A DNA stretch of 64,000 bases from Psettodes erumei (Eukaryota; Chordata; Actinopteri; Pleuronectiformes; Psettodidae), in NCBI GenBank assembly GCA_016785225.1, contig JAFBJZ010000108.1:700001-764000 (forward strand), in the 5' to 3' direction. Below are positions 13,073 to 23,912 of the stretch, piece after piece. Each line of letters starts with the position of its first letter. Position 1 is the first letter of the stretch. Below the pieces are notes generated by a model, which was not told the origin of the DNA, did not search any database, and worked only from the letters and a program-made list of their open reading frames with translations. The translations under genes and the position numbers were made by a program.

Positions 13073-14500
13073 TTAATAAATGGCTGGGTCCCCCTCCCTC
13101 GGGCCAGAGGAGTCGGCGCTGGCCAGTTCATCTGATATATCATGGCAGCCTGCTCTGCTCTGCTCCACTGGACCCTGTCCAACACCTGTTCTCCCATCAG
13201 GGGATGTTGTGTTGGCGTGGCATGGCTATGCCACTGTACAGATTGGCACTGCCCAGTCGGGGCAGCGGAAAGGATGAAGTATGAGATTCCCAGTGACAAA
13301 ATGTAAGCTGTAATTAGGAGGGAGGACTGAGGTGAAAAGTTCTGCCTCTCATATACATCTTCTGCATTTTAGGACTATGATATCTTTTTTATAATATATG
13401 TCTTGAAAGCCTTGCTAACCAATAAATTAACAAATTAAAAATGAATTAAGTGACATTAGTGTTTAAGCAGATGGAGGAGCCCGTTTAGCTGTGGCTGGAT
13501 TTGATTTAGATGTGGGCGTCTAATTTGGCCTCCAGTTCTGCTCATCTGGTATCATATCAAATTATAAATGAATATTTCAAAAGTTTTAATTCCAAAAACT
13601 GATTCGGGTTTGCCTCGTTGCCATCTACTCGCACAAGTCTCATTAGAGAAAATCCCACTGTAAATAAATCAGTTAAAAGAATAAAGCATAGGCTATTTTC
13701 TACTTATTCTATGTTATTCATTTGTATGTTTGTGATGTGTAATTTAACAGTGTTTTATTATTCATAATTTACCTTCAACTTTTAAGTTTCATAGTTCAAC
13801 TTCAACTCTCGCTACTTATCACAATTGTGCAGAAGATCTCAACGTCACGTACTTTTTCTCTTCTAAATAAGTGCTGAGTAAAACCAAGTCTTTACTCATC
13901 ACTTTGTGGGCTTGTGACTTAAAAACAAAATTTAGTTTCGAGAGTTAAATCTGCAGCTCCAAAACATTATATTTGCGTCCCAAGAATTGCTCAGCAGAGT
14001 TACAGCTTCCTAATGTCATATCTAGTAAATCATGTCACATTAGTCACATGCAATGGTCTTTTTCTTACTATAATTTGCTTCCTGGTAACTGTGGCAGATG
14101 GGAATACAGTAGGAGAAGTATGGGATGCGTGTATGATCTAAATGTATTACAGCGATGCACACAGTAGATAAAAATCTAACATCATCCATGTACCATGACA
14201 TGAAAAACTCAGGTATCAGTTAGAGGTAGAGAAGGAAGAAGAAAACAATAATAATTTGGAGCATAAAAAGCCAAAAGCAAGTCCATCCAAAATGTCTTAT
14301 CAGCATCAATAAATCGGCCAAAGCAATGAATTAGATGACCTCTAGTATCAGTGCAATAATGCCCCTCATGTACCCACCTGTGTGTCGGTCTGTGGTGGGA
14401 GTCGAGGGTCTCTCTTGTCCCATCAGCGGGACAGATTGTCTGGGAGACGGGGGTGGTGCTGAGCGTTATGCCCAGCCTCGGGGTAACCTGAGGTGAATTT

Positions 14501-14670
14501 TCTGGTCAGGAGCAGGTGAAAAGGAGAGGCCCAAATTGGCACAGATTTTAAATTAGCCGCCCTCAGTCTTCCCGTCTGTAACGGCCAGCTACGGCTCAGC
14601 GTACCTGAAGTGAAACAAACACACGTGTACAGCACCACCTTCAGGCAGGGAGGGAGGACAACCCAAATAT
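14501..14670 (+). repeat. diverged direct repeat, copy A
   Basis: Shares many blocks in the same order with copy B (15851-16012): TCTGGT.AGGAGC, GCACAGATTTTAAA, TAGCCGCC.TCAGTCTTC, ACAGCACC and GGCAGGGAGG. Roughly three quarters of bases match by eye. It could be a pair of degenerate LTRs or two copies of a short element. Confidence 0.5.
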
Positions 14671-15850
14671 AAGCACCATGCAGTACAGAACCAATGATAA
14701 CAGCCAAACATTCCCAGAAATCTGCAGATTAGCTGCCTCATTTCAAGCACAGAAAATCCAACAGCCTGGACTTTAGCCAATGGTGGGCACTACTGCCCCA
14801 CCTGCCTACCCACGTTTGTGACCACAGCCTGCCCAAACTCACACTGTTCAAAGTCAGAGACACCCCCAGAAACAATAAGACATCCTGCAAGAGCCTTTTT
14901 AAGCCCAAAGGCAGAAATGTGTGCTGCTGGAAATAACCAGCGGTGACAAAAGCTGATGCACGTTGTGACAGAGGCACCTGCCGACATCCCTTTAGGAGAA
15001 CTAACGTTCAAACCGTTTATCAGCCTGAGACAGCTACACAACGATGTTCAGAGACAGACTGATGGAGTCATCTATATCACCAAGCTTACAAGCTTGGGTA
15101 CATGGACTTTTACTCTGAGATTGTTCCTTTTTCTCTGGAGCAGGACAGGCAGCAACGAGGTGACCAGGCTCACGACAGTAAACAAATGGTGCAATGTGCT
15201 CAAACACATTACATTATGAACCCACCTTAGGCTCCCTAAATGATATCATCTGTCCATTATGTCTGTTCGCTTGGAAGCTTTCATGGGGAGGTTTGTGGTG
15301 TGACAGGAGACCAGGGAGTGACCACAGCTGGCTTTCCAGCTCTAAAGCTCTCACCCTTAAGGTGCATGGCCTCAACCTCCAAGTGAAATGCATGAGCCAA
15401 TTAATGTTATGCCCAGGTGGAAAGGTAAAGTGAGCAGAGCATAAAGAAACTTCCCTCGTTTCCCACCCCCAAAGATGACCAGTGCTGAAGCAAGGTGCAG
15501 CCCAAACATAGATTATTTATTGGATTATCTGTTTGGAATCAGGGTGAGCATGGTCCAAAATAACAATAATAACATGCATTATTATTAATAATGATTAATT
15601 AATAAATGAATACAATAATAATAATAACAATAATAATAATAATTTCCATAATGTTCCCTCACTTACTCACCAAAGAAAACAAAAGAAAACAGAGGCACAT
15701 TATCTGACTCCCTATCATAAAACGAGTTAGAAAGCATTCCAAGAGCTGCCAGGACTGCTTAGAGTTTCACAATTCTGACACAGATAATCACACACAATCA
15801 CTCAGAATATACAACATTTGAAATACTTACAACAGCATGGCACAGCACCA

Positions 15851-16012
15851 TCTGGTTAGGAGCCAGCTAAATGGAGGGGCTAAGCCAGCACAGCACAGAT
15901 TTTAAAGTAGCCGCCATCAGTCTTCTCCCAATCAGTTCCAGCTGAGCATGACTGAAAGAGACAAGAACATGTGAACAGCACCCCCCTCGGGCAGGGAGGA
16001 AGGACTACAGAA
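15851..16012 (+). repeat. diverged direct repeat, copy B
   Basis: Second copy of the 14501-14670 repeat, same orientation, about 1.2 kb downstream. The sequence between has no recognisable protein. Confidence 0.5.
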
Positions 16013-16019
16013 ACGCATA

Positions 16020-17432
16020 GTATGACAGGCAGGCAGGCATACACTGATTGAGAAATGAACATTTGCACTGCTGTGGAGGTTGGCTCTCTGTTTGGCTACT
16101 ATTGTTAGTGGTGAACAAAAAATTACACACACACCACATTACAAGATAGTTGGTGTGAAATAATATTACATTATCAGCATTTCTGACAAAGTTTATGGTA
16201 AAAACTAGAGATTCTTGGGGCTGAACATACTATTGCATATATCACGTGGATACAGAGAAACTTAACATCACTCACACAGCCTTGGTTTAAATTTGACTCA
16301 TGTAAACCATAGCATTTGAAAACTTGTCCTGTTTCGCTGTATTTTGCTGGCCAGTTATGATATCAAAATCACTAAACAGGCTAATTTAAAGCCTGAAGTC
16401 ATCATAACATTCAATGGAAATTAAATTTCATCATACACATGGTGTGATCTTACTTCAGAAAACGAATTCCACTGACAGATATACAGTTCAACAACTCAGA
16501 AAAAAATCTGAAAGGGTGAAAAGTTATTTTATTAGAAGATTACTGTGATGATTAAGATTCCTTCTTCTCCCTCTTTGTACACGGTAAGACCACATTTTGT
16601 CCAGCAGAGGGCGACAGGTGTCTTGAAATGACCGCTTTTGAGTGGCTGACTGGTGTGGTGGTGGGCGTCAAACTATATAATTCACTTGACTGAGTGTTTT
16701 CCCCCTCAGAGAAGATGATTTTTATGTTGAGCATTGCTTGTGTATGAATATAGCAATATATAGATATCATAATATATCACTAATTACTCTCTGAACTTTT
16801 CTAAATTAGTTTGACTCTTAAGTAACTTGAATGAAAGTCTGTTATTGTATACAGTGACCTTAGCTCGCCTGATTCACTTTTAACGTATAGGTTTCTGAAA
16901 ACGTCTGGCTTAAGATTTTGATCACTTTGTTTGGTCCTTTGTAAGGTTGGAACTAACTCCTGATTATTTTCTTTATTGACTGACTGATTTTTCTTTTCTT
17001 TTCTTTTCTTTTTTTTGTCAAAACAAAAAAGTTTGACAACAGTGAAAAATGACCTTTATAATTTGTCACAGCACAAAAAGATCTTGTTAGATTGCTAGTT
17101 TGATTTAACCAAAACTCCAGAATATCAGTTTAATGGTTTTGGTTACGAGTCCTATGCCACAAAAATAAATCTACTTTTCTTATATAACATGACCTAGAAA
17201 AATATCAAATCCTCACAAGCTGGAACCAGTGAATGTTCTGTATTTTCCCTGAAACTCTACTTATGAAAAATGAAAGGTTAATTATCAAAACTGGAGCCAT
17301 TCCACTTTCCGTGGACTAATCCATTAATCAACTAATCTTGCAACTCTATAGTTCTTTACCTCAACAATAAGATCGATCATTCATGTCTGCCCGAACCCAG
17401 ATTGACCCAGACTGTTGGTCAATGATTTCTAC

Positions 17433-17473
<41 letters not shown>

Positions 17474-17555
17474 TAGAGGTATGATATGTGTTTTTCAGTG
17501 GCACGTCCGTCCTCCACCGTATTCCTGTCTGTTATTTATATCGTAATTTAAAAAA
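16020..17555. other. spacer upstream of greb1 promoter
   Basis: AT-rich with no gene seen. A (TTA)n microsatellite lies at 17433-17472 and a 7-bp inverted repeat ATTGACC...GGTCAAT at 17401-17423. Confidence 0.6.
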
Positions 17556-17559
17556 ACCT

Positions 17560-17837
17560 AATGTATCATATGGCATTATATCATATGACCTTTGAAGAGA
17601 GAAATGAGCATCAACGCAGTAAAAGGTGAAGAAGTAGTCAACCACCGCTCGGGTCGTACCATTATTGTGGAGGAGGGGGGAAGGGACCTTTCTTCGCGGA
17701 GGATCAGAGACGATGACACGCGCGACAGCCAGTCTCACCGCGGGCTTCGCTCCGGAGACATGGTGACAGCACGTCGGATCAACTTCCACGCTTTGTACGA
17801 AGAGTAGTTCCCGGGCTTCCACCGCGGGATCGTAGAG
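17560..17837 (+). promoter_or_regulatory. greb1: putative greb1 promoter / non-coding first exon
   Basis: A CpG-rich island in otherwise AT-rich sequence ends in a strong donor (AGAG|GTGAGT at 17837/17838). It lies 5.9 kb upstream of the first coding exon, whose acceptor (23750-23751) is followed by only seven bases before the ATG, so at least one upstream non-coding exon is required. A 71-codon ORF starting at 17592 ends at 17807, just before the donor; it would be an upstream ORF if transcription starts before it. The start site itself cannot be read from sequence. Assignment to greb1 rests on position, strand and the donor. Confidence 0.55.
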
Positions 17838-20224
17838 GTGAGTCCTCGCAGCAGTCATGCTTTGTTTTGTTTTGTTTTTTATTTTGTTTTGCGGTGGTAT
17901 TTCCTGCAGGTAGAGATCGTTACCTTCCGTGGCTTCACGGTGATGAAAAGCAGACCCGCTGCCTGCTCAGTTGTTGCTGATGCTCAAACTGTTTCAGGGG
18001 GCTTTTAAACTGAAGCTGTGGCTTTTGGCGCTTTAAGTTGACTGTTGTGGTATATCAGCCTTTTCCCCCACTTTATTCGTGTCGATCTTCATAGTAATTA
18101 CGCTTTTAGGACAGTTATATATGTAATGTGGAGTTTGGGAATCATTTGAACCAGTTTTACTTGCATAAGGCCCTCGTTTCTTTTCTTCTTCATGGCTGCA
18201 CATTTTCTCAAGCCCTCGTTAACTTGTAAACGTGATACATGCGAGTCGACACCAATGTGTTACTATTATTAACTATTCATTGTTACTATTGTTGCTATTG
18301 TAGATGCTTCCTCCATATCAGACTGTGCCTGGTCTGTTAAGTTGTTATATTTAAAAATAAATAAAAACTTGCAGTTAAAAACTTTCAGTCATTTAAAGTG
18401 CGCAATTCATATTATTTACACCAGAGAGGTATATTGGGTCATTCAGTTTGCCTCCGAACACGTCTCACAGAGAAGTTTACAGTTCTTACAGTGTGCTCCA
18501 CTCATGTAAGAAATTTAAGTTTTGTTTTCTTTTTAGTAACCTTCTGGTCTGCTGTTATCAACTTGGCACCGAATAATTAAACAGATCATTTTCAACGAAA
18601 ACAGATTTTATATATTTTTTTAATCCAAAGAGCTGTTTCAGTGAAAAAAATGGTGTTTTGGAAATTGGTTATAGAATATTTGTTTATATATTTTTTATAA
18701 TAGGTCGTATAGCCTCAAAATATTCCCGTGTGGGCCCCGGTGCCAAAAAACTTGACACACAAAGGTAAATTTAGAGCTGCAGCAGTTTGCTTGCATAAAC
18801 AGTCTGTGCATGCCCCTTTTTCTTTCTCCGTTGACTCCTTCTGCAGCTCATGACATTTGATGCTAAAATGTATGAATAAACATTCCCACTCTCCTGTGGC
18901 TAATCTTCAGTTAGGTATGTTCACAGCCGGTGTAGCCTGACTCGTGACGACGGGGATCTTTCAGCACATGTTTGAGTGTGTGATATCTCCTGCAGCTAAA
19001 ATGTTTTAAAATCCCTGCTAATGCACGGCTTCAGCCAGATTTGCATTTGCCTGTAGACAACACAAGTTCCCCAGGAGTCATACAAGATAGAGAGAACACA
19101 AGAGGGGAAAAAAAACTTGCTCAAGGACATGGAACGAGATAGTGAAGCAACAGTTTGAGCAGACATACAATATTCGGGGAGTTGGAGCTTTGTTTTGCCG
19201 TCCAACTATTTTCTGCATGCAAACCCAAGCAGATAGTGTCCTGTACAGTATGTGGGCAGACGCTGTCAGTGTCCTGCAGAAGACGTGCACTATGTGTGCA
19301 CGTGATCTTCCACCGCTGATTTCACAATTGTTTTCGGTGAGTTTATACTGTACACACGTGTACAGGAAGAAGAGTCAGTGTTGGTTGCACGTTGTCAGTG
19401 ATTGGAAAGTCGGTGTCTCTTTGGCGGCGCCAGCTGGTTAGCTGAGTGGCAGTGTGTGTGGATGGACGTGTGCATGTGCGGTTGAATGACTAGCTGAGGG
19501 GTTGCCTGAGCAGTCGGCCAGTTGGCTGGCTGGCCATCGACCCGGTGTCTGTTGAGCAAACTTTGAATGGGAACATTTGCTGGGGGTCACCGGTCAGGGA
19601 TGAGCCCAGCTGAGGTGTCCACTCATGTGCGTGTGTATGTGCGTGTGTGTGTTTGTGCGGGTGCACAACTGACATCCCTTTGCATATGTTTGACTGAGGG
19701 TCAGCGCTCACAGAGCATCTGCAAAGCTGGAAGTTTTCCTTTCAACTCTTCTGTTCAGGGCTGAGAGAGATGCTGCGCTGCCCAGCTGACACTCCTCGAC
19801 ATTCCTCTGCCTTATCTCTCTCTCTCGCTCTCTCTCTCTCTCACATGCATAAACAACCCCACACACAAAGATTGCATTACCGCTCGGAAACAATGTTTGC
19901 ATGCACACCGTCGGCCATATTCGTATGCACGGGCTCACTCAACTGTGAGTGTCTGCATGAGTGCGAGCGCGTGTAACACAATCTGCGTTCGGAGGTGCCC
20001 GAGTGGAGGCTGCAAGCCCCGCTAGTCGGACTGAACAGAAGGAAAGAATAGCAGGGATGCTGCATTTGTTTGTGTGTGTACGACTGGTATGTGGGCCTGG
20101 CCTACAAAGAAAGAGCCTGGGGTTCTTATCTGACCTCTCCCAGGATGACCTCTCACCCCTCAAGACAAGCCCTTTGTGTCCGCTGAGCCAGAGCCCATGG
20201 GAGAGCGTGTGTGGTGGGTGTATA

Positions 20225-20269
<45 letters not shown>

Positions 20270-23021
20270 ATCCACATATGTGTGTGGGTGTGTAATAGAA
20301 GTATAGGCCGCATCAAAGTCTTACTTAAACATTGTTGTCTGTGCTCACCTTTGACCTTGTGGTCATGAGACATCCCTCAAACCTATACATCCATGCCCTC
20401 AAAGCAGAGAGCTGTGTGTTTGCATATATTAGCAAGGGAAGCTGGTAGGACATGCTATATAAGACAGACAGGAAGTGCGTCCTAACTCTTTGTATACCCT
20501 CGTAGCATTCAGTAAGGCACTAACAAATCATTTTACTTGTCCACTGATTCATTCGTAGAAGGTAGACAACAATCAATGTCATTCTTCTTTTGTTTTTGAG
20601 GATCACCCACATAAATTCAGTAGTGAATCAGTGGAAAAACTATTCACGCCAGAACTACTTAAATTTCTTTTTTTTTTTTAGACTATGGTTTGTTAGCATT
20701 ATCTGCGTATTGGGGCTCAGAGCTTAAAGATGTCCTAACTGCACATTTGTATGTGTGAGATTGTGGGATTCAGGGTGGTGGTGGTGGTGGCGGTGTTGGG
20801 AGGGGGGGGATCCACGGGGTCATAAAGCACCACAATAGTGTCTCTCTCCCTGGGGTGAAGGGAGACAGAAAGGGAAGAAAAGTAGGGGGGGAGATGAAAG
20901 GATCTCCCACGTCCATGTCGGGGAAGGGGGGGGGGTGCGAGAAGAAAAGGACAACGCTTCCTTAAAAATTCTACTTTGGGCTCTGTGTCCGTTTACAGGT
21001 GCCAGAAAATCTCTTGGGTTTTGTTGGGAATGGTTATTCCTTCAAAACAAATTCAGGATATGTATAGCCAATTGCCACGGGACCACATGCAAGGCTAGAG
21101 ATCCAAGATGGAGATGAGCGTTTTGACTGAAAATCCCAGCAGGGGGTTCCTCTGTAAGCTTCCCTATGGCCCTTAGATCTTCAAGCACATTATTAGCAGA
21201 CACGTTATACCTGCATCTATATACAGCAATGAATCACATCCAAATTTGGCAGAAAAGCTTATTTCTGCGGCAGCTACGAGTCCAGACGAGATAACTCCAA
21301 AGAAGGCCAGGTTATCATCTTTATTTTATTCTATGCATTTGTAATAAGTAATGCAAATAAAGTGGCTTTAAATTTGAACTGACAGTAATTGGTTCTTTGA
21401 TTCACAGTTGGTCAGAAGTGAAGGATTCGGTTGGGGAGAGGTGGCTTTCATCTCCTCCCTGTTTCCCTCCCTGTCTCCCCTTTCCTTGGTTGTAAAAAGA
21501 TCATTCTGCTCTTTGGTAGAAGGTGTGATTACTTCCTCTCAGCGCCGGCTGTGTTATGACAGGGCTTTTTTTTTGTCCCCAGCCCTCTCTCCCTGGTGCA
21601 AAGCATTAAAAGTCTGCACTGGTTCTTTTACATATGAAAGCATGGCGGGAAGAAGGTGGCTGGAAAGGGTGTGTGTGTGTGTGTGTGTGTGAAACAGAGA
21701 GCGACTTGATGCATTTTGTTTTAGCTTCATCATTCTCAGTTTCCTCAAATGAAGGATTAAATTGAATAACTCAAAAGTTATGGGTGCTGTGATTGAAAAA
21801 ATGATCACATTCAATTTGAACAAAATGTTTTACTTTTATAATCCTGGGATTTTTGTGTTGTAGACAGTGTACCTGGTGGCTGTCAACAGATTCAGTATAA
21901 GCTTACTATCAAGAGCTGTCATTTTAAAGACAAATGTTAAAAGTAAGTAACCCTGAATTGTATATTTGTTGATTACACTGTTGATCCATCTCCCACCATT
22001 TAGGTCAGTTGACAAATCTCCATACTGTATTTATATGCCCTGCTAGGTTACTTACAGTGGGTTGTGGAACATCACCTGGGTAAAGTAAAACTCAGTCACA
22101 CAAATGCAGAGCCATGTAGAAGTTGTTGAAGGAACACATGAATCGACTCAAATTTCCTTGGCCTCTTTGCTCCCTATTAAGCTTTTTTCCTGCAGAATGA
22201 TGACAAAATGTAAAAAAAAAAGTCCTCAACCTAAAAATTGAATAAATGTAATGTGTTATTTGAGATGTAATGCCTCATTTTGGAGGCAAAGTTTTTCCAT
22301 GAATTTCTGTGCCTTTGACTTAAATGCGTTTGGCTGCCAGAGTTGTGGTTTTGAAACAGACAGGACTCTCTCTCCTCACTCTGGCAGGAGGAGCTGCAGT
22401 GTAGCGCACGGCCGGCGTTAAGTCTGTGACCTGACAGGCCAGTCTTCTCATCAAGCTCATCCACAGGTTTCTGATCTGACAATGAGTCTCTCGCTAACAG
22501 GTTTATCAGTCAGTGTGTGTGTGTGTGTGTAATAACTAACATATGGACAGTTGAAGGTTTAGACAAGGGGGATTAAGTTGGTGCTAACAATCCAACCTTG
22601 TTATTTCCTTCCTCCCTGACCCAGTGTGTTTGCTGCACCACACAACATTGGATCAGAAAGGCACCTTCTGCTCTCGGACCTTAATCTGTGATTATTACCC
22701 GTTCATTCAGGGCTTTATATTTGTCCAAGCCCTGGTCGTGATTTTGCAAACGCAGATGACAGCAGTGAGATGCACGGCTCTGCACACAAAATCTCGTCAA
22801 TTGCGTATTATGACAAGTAGCGACGAATGATACGGCAGTCCATGTCAGTCCGTCACATTTTTCTGTTGTTCTTTAACACAAGTCGAATATGAAATGAAGG
22901 AAAACCGATACAGCAGCGGGAACAAACTGACTCAGAACACATTTTGAATAAGTGTACGCAGGAACTGCTCATTGCATCTGTTCAGGAGCAGCTGAGAGAG
23001 GCGAACCACAGGGGAAACCGG

Positions 23022-23062
<41 letters not shown>

Positions 23063-23751
23063 CGAAAGAGAGAAAGTAGAAAAACAACAAGAGGGAGTGG
23101 AGTCTAGGTCAGGGTGTCCTGACTCTGTCAGTAAAGCTGATTTTATGGCATGCGGTCTGGACGGATGCCTTCCACTGGTAACCACTGCTAATGTGTGTGC
23201 GGGCCCGTGTGTGCATGTGTGTGTCTTTCTGTGTGAATAGATGCGCATCTGGATTTCATTGTTTGTGCGCCTGCTCATATGCATAATGCGGATATGTCTG
23301 GGAGTGCAGGTGTGTTTATGTTGCATCAACTTGGCAGCATTAGGCTGCTACTCATGCTGACACTGTTCGAGTTCTTACTGAAGGCTTTAACATATGTGAA
23401 CAACAGCCTTTCAGTGTATTTTGTCTTTTGTAACACACGTAGCCCATTTTGCTGGGACATTTTTTCTGCTATTATACCTTTCTCCAGAGTGGAGTATTAC
23501 AAATAATTTCTTGGATAGATTCTTTTTTTTTTCTATAGTGATGAAACTGACACAACTTTAATACTAAACCATATAGAATAAAGGAAAAAGGAGTTACACC
23601 CATACAGTATCTAAAAGCAGCAAAGCATGACCTTCAGTGCAGTAAAAGTTGAACAGGGCATTTGGTAAATGGTTAATAGGTAAAAGCAAAGCATCATCAG
23701 TTTGTAGCACTGTATCTTGAGAATCCAGCACAAGGATACTGTGTTTTGCAG
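17838..23751 (+). other. greb1: greb1 intron 1 (inferred)
   Basis: This non-coding stretch lies between the putative first exon and the exon with the ATG. It contains (GT)n at about 20226-20270, (GA)n at 23021-23057, (CT)n at about 19816-19842, a G-rich stretch at 20770-20935, and nuclear-receptor-like half-site pairs (GGGTCA C CGGTCA at 19584-19596; a reverse-strand DR1 at 20345-20357). Additional alternative first exons could lie here but none can be called with confidence. Confidence 0.5.
20226..20270 (+). repeat. (GT)n microsatellite
   Basis: About 20 GT units in greb1 intron 1. Confidence 0.95.
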
Positions 23752-23912
23752 GATACCAATGGGGAACTCCTATGCAGGCCAGCTGCGGACCACGCGCTTT
23801 GAGGAGGTTCTCCATAACTCCATTGAGGCATCGCTGAGGTCCAACACTGTGGTTCCCCGACCTGTCTTCTCGCAGCTGTACCTGGAGACGGAGCAGCCGT
23901 TGGCACATGATG
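23752..23912 (+). CDS. greb1: greb1 coding exon 1 (start codon)
   Basis: The acceptor TTTTGCAG precedes 23752 and the ATG is at 23759-23761. It encodes MGNSYAGQLRTTRFEEVL and then NSIEASLRSNTVVPRPVFSQ, a stretch strongly conserved in GREB1/GREB1L, which fixes the start. It ends in phase 1 at the donor GTGGGT. Confidence 0.93.

Noticed and set aside
12919..13299. Overlapping ORFs on both strands
   Set aside because: Products of the (CT)n(CA)n repeat (Leu-Ser and His-Thr runs).
14423..14707. Minus-strand ORF with LPPC-like residues shared with 15880-16068
   Set aside because: Similarity comes from the diverged DNA repeat pair, not from a conserved protein.
19698..19712. Possible estrogen response element GGTCAGCGCTCAC
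   Set aside because: Only one good half-site; the second half does not match TGACC.
19939..20373. Long ORFs on both strands
   Set aside because: Driven by the (GT)n microsatellite; no conserved protein blocks.
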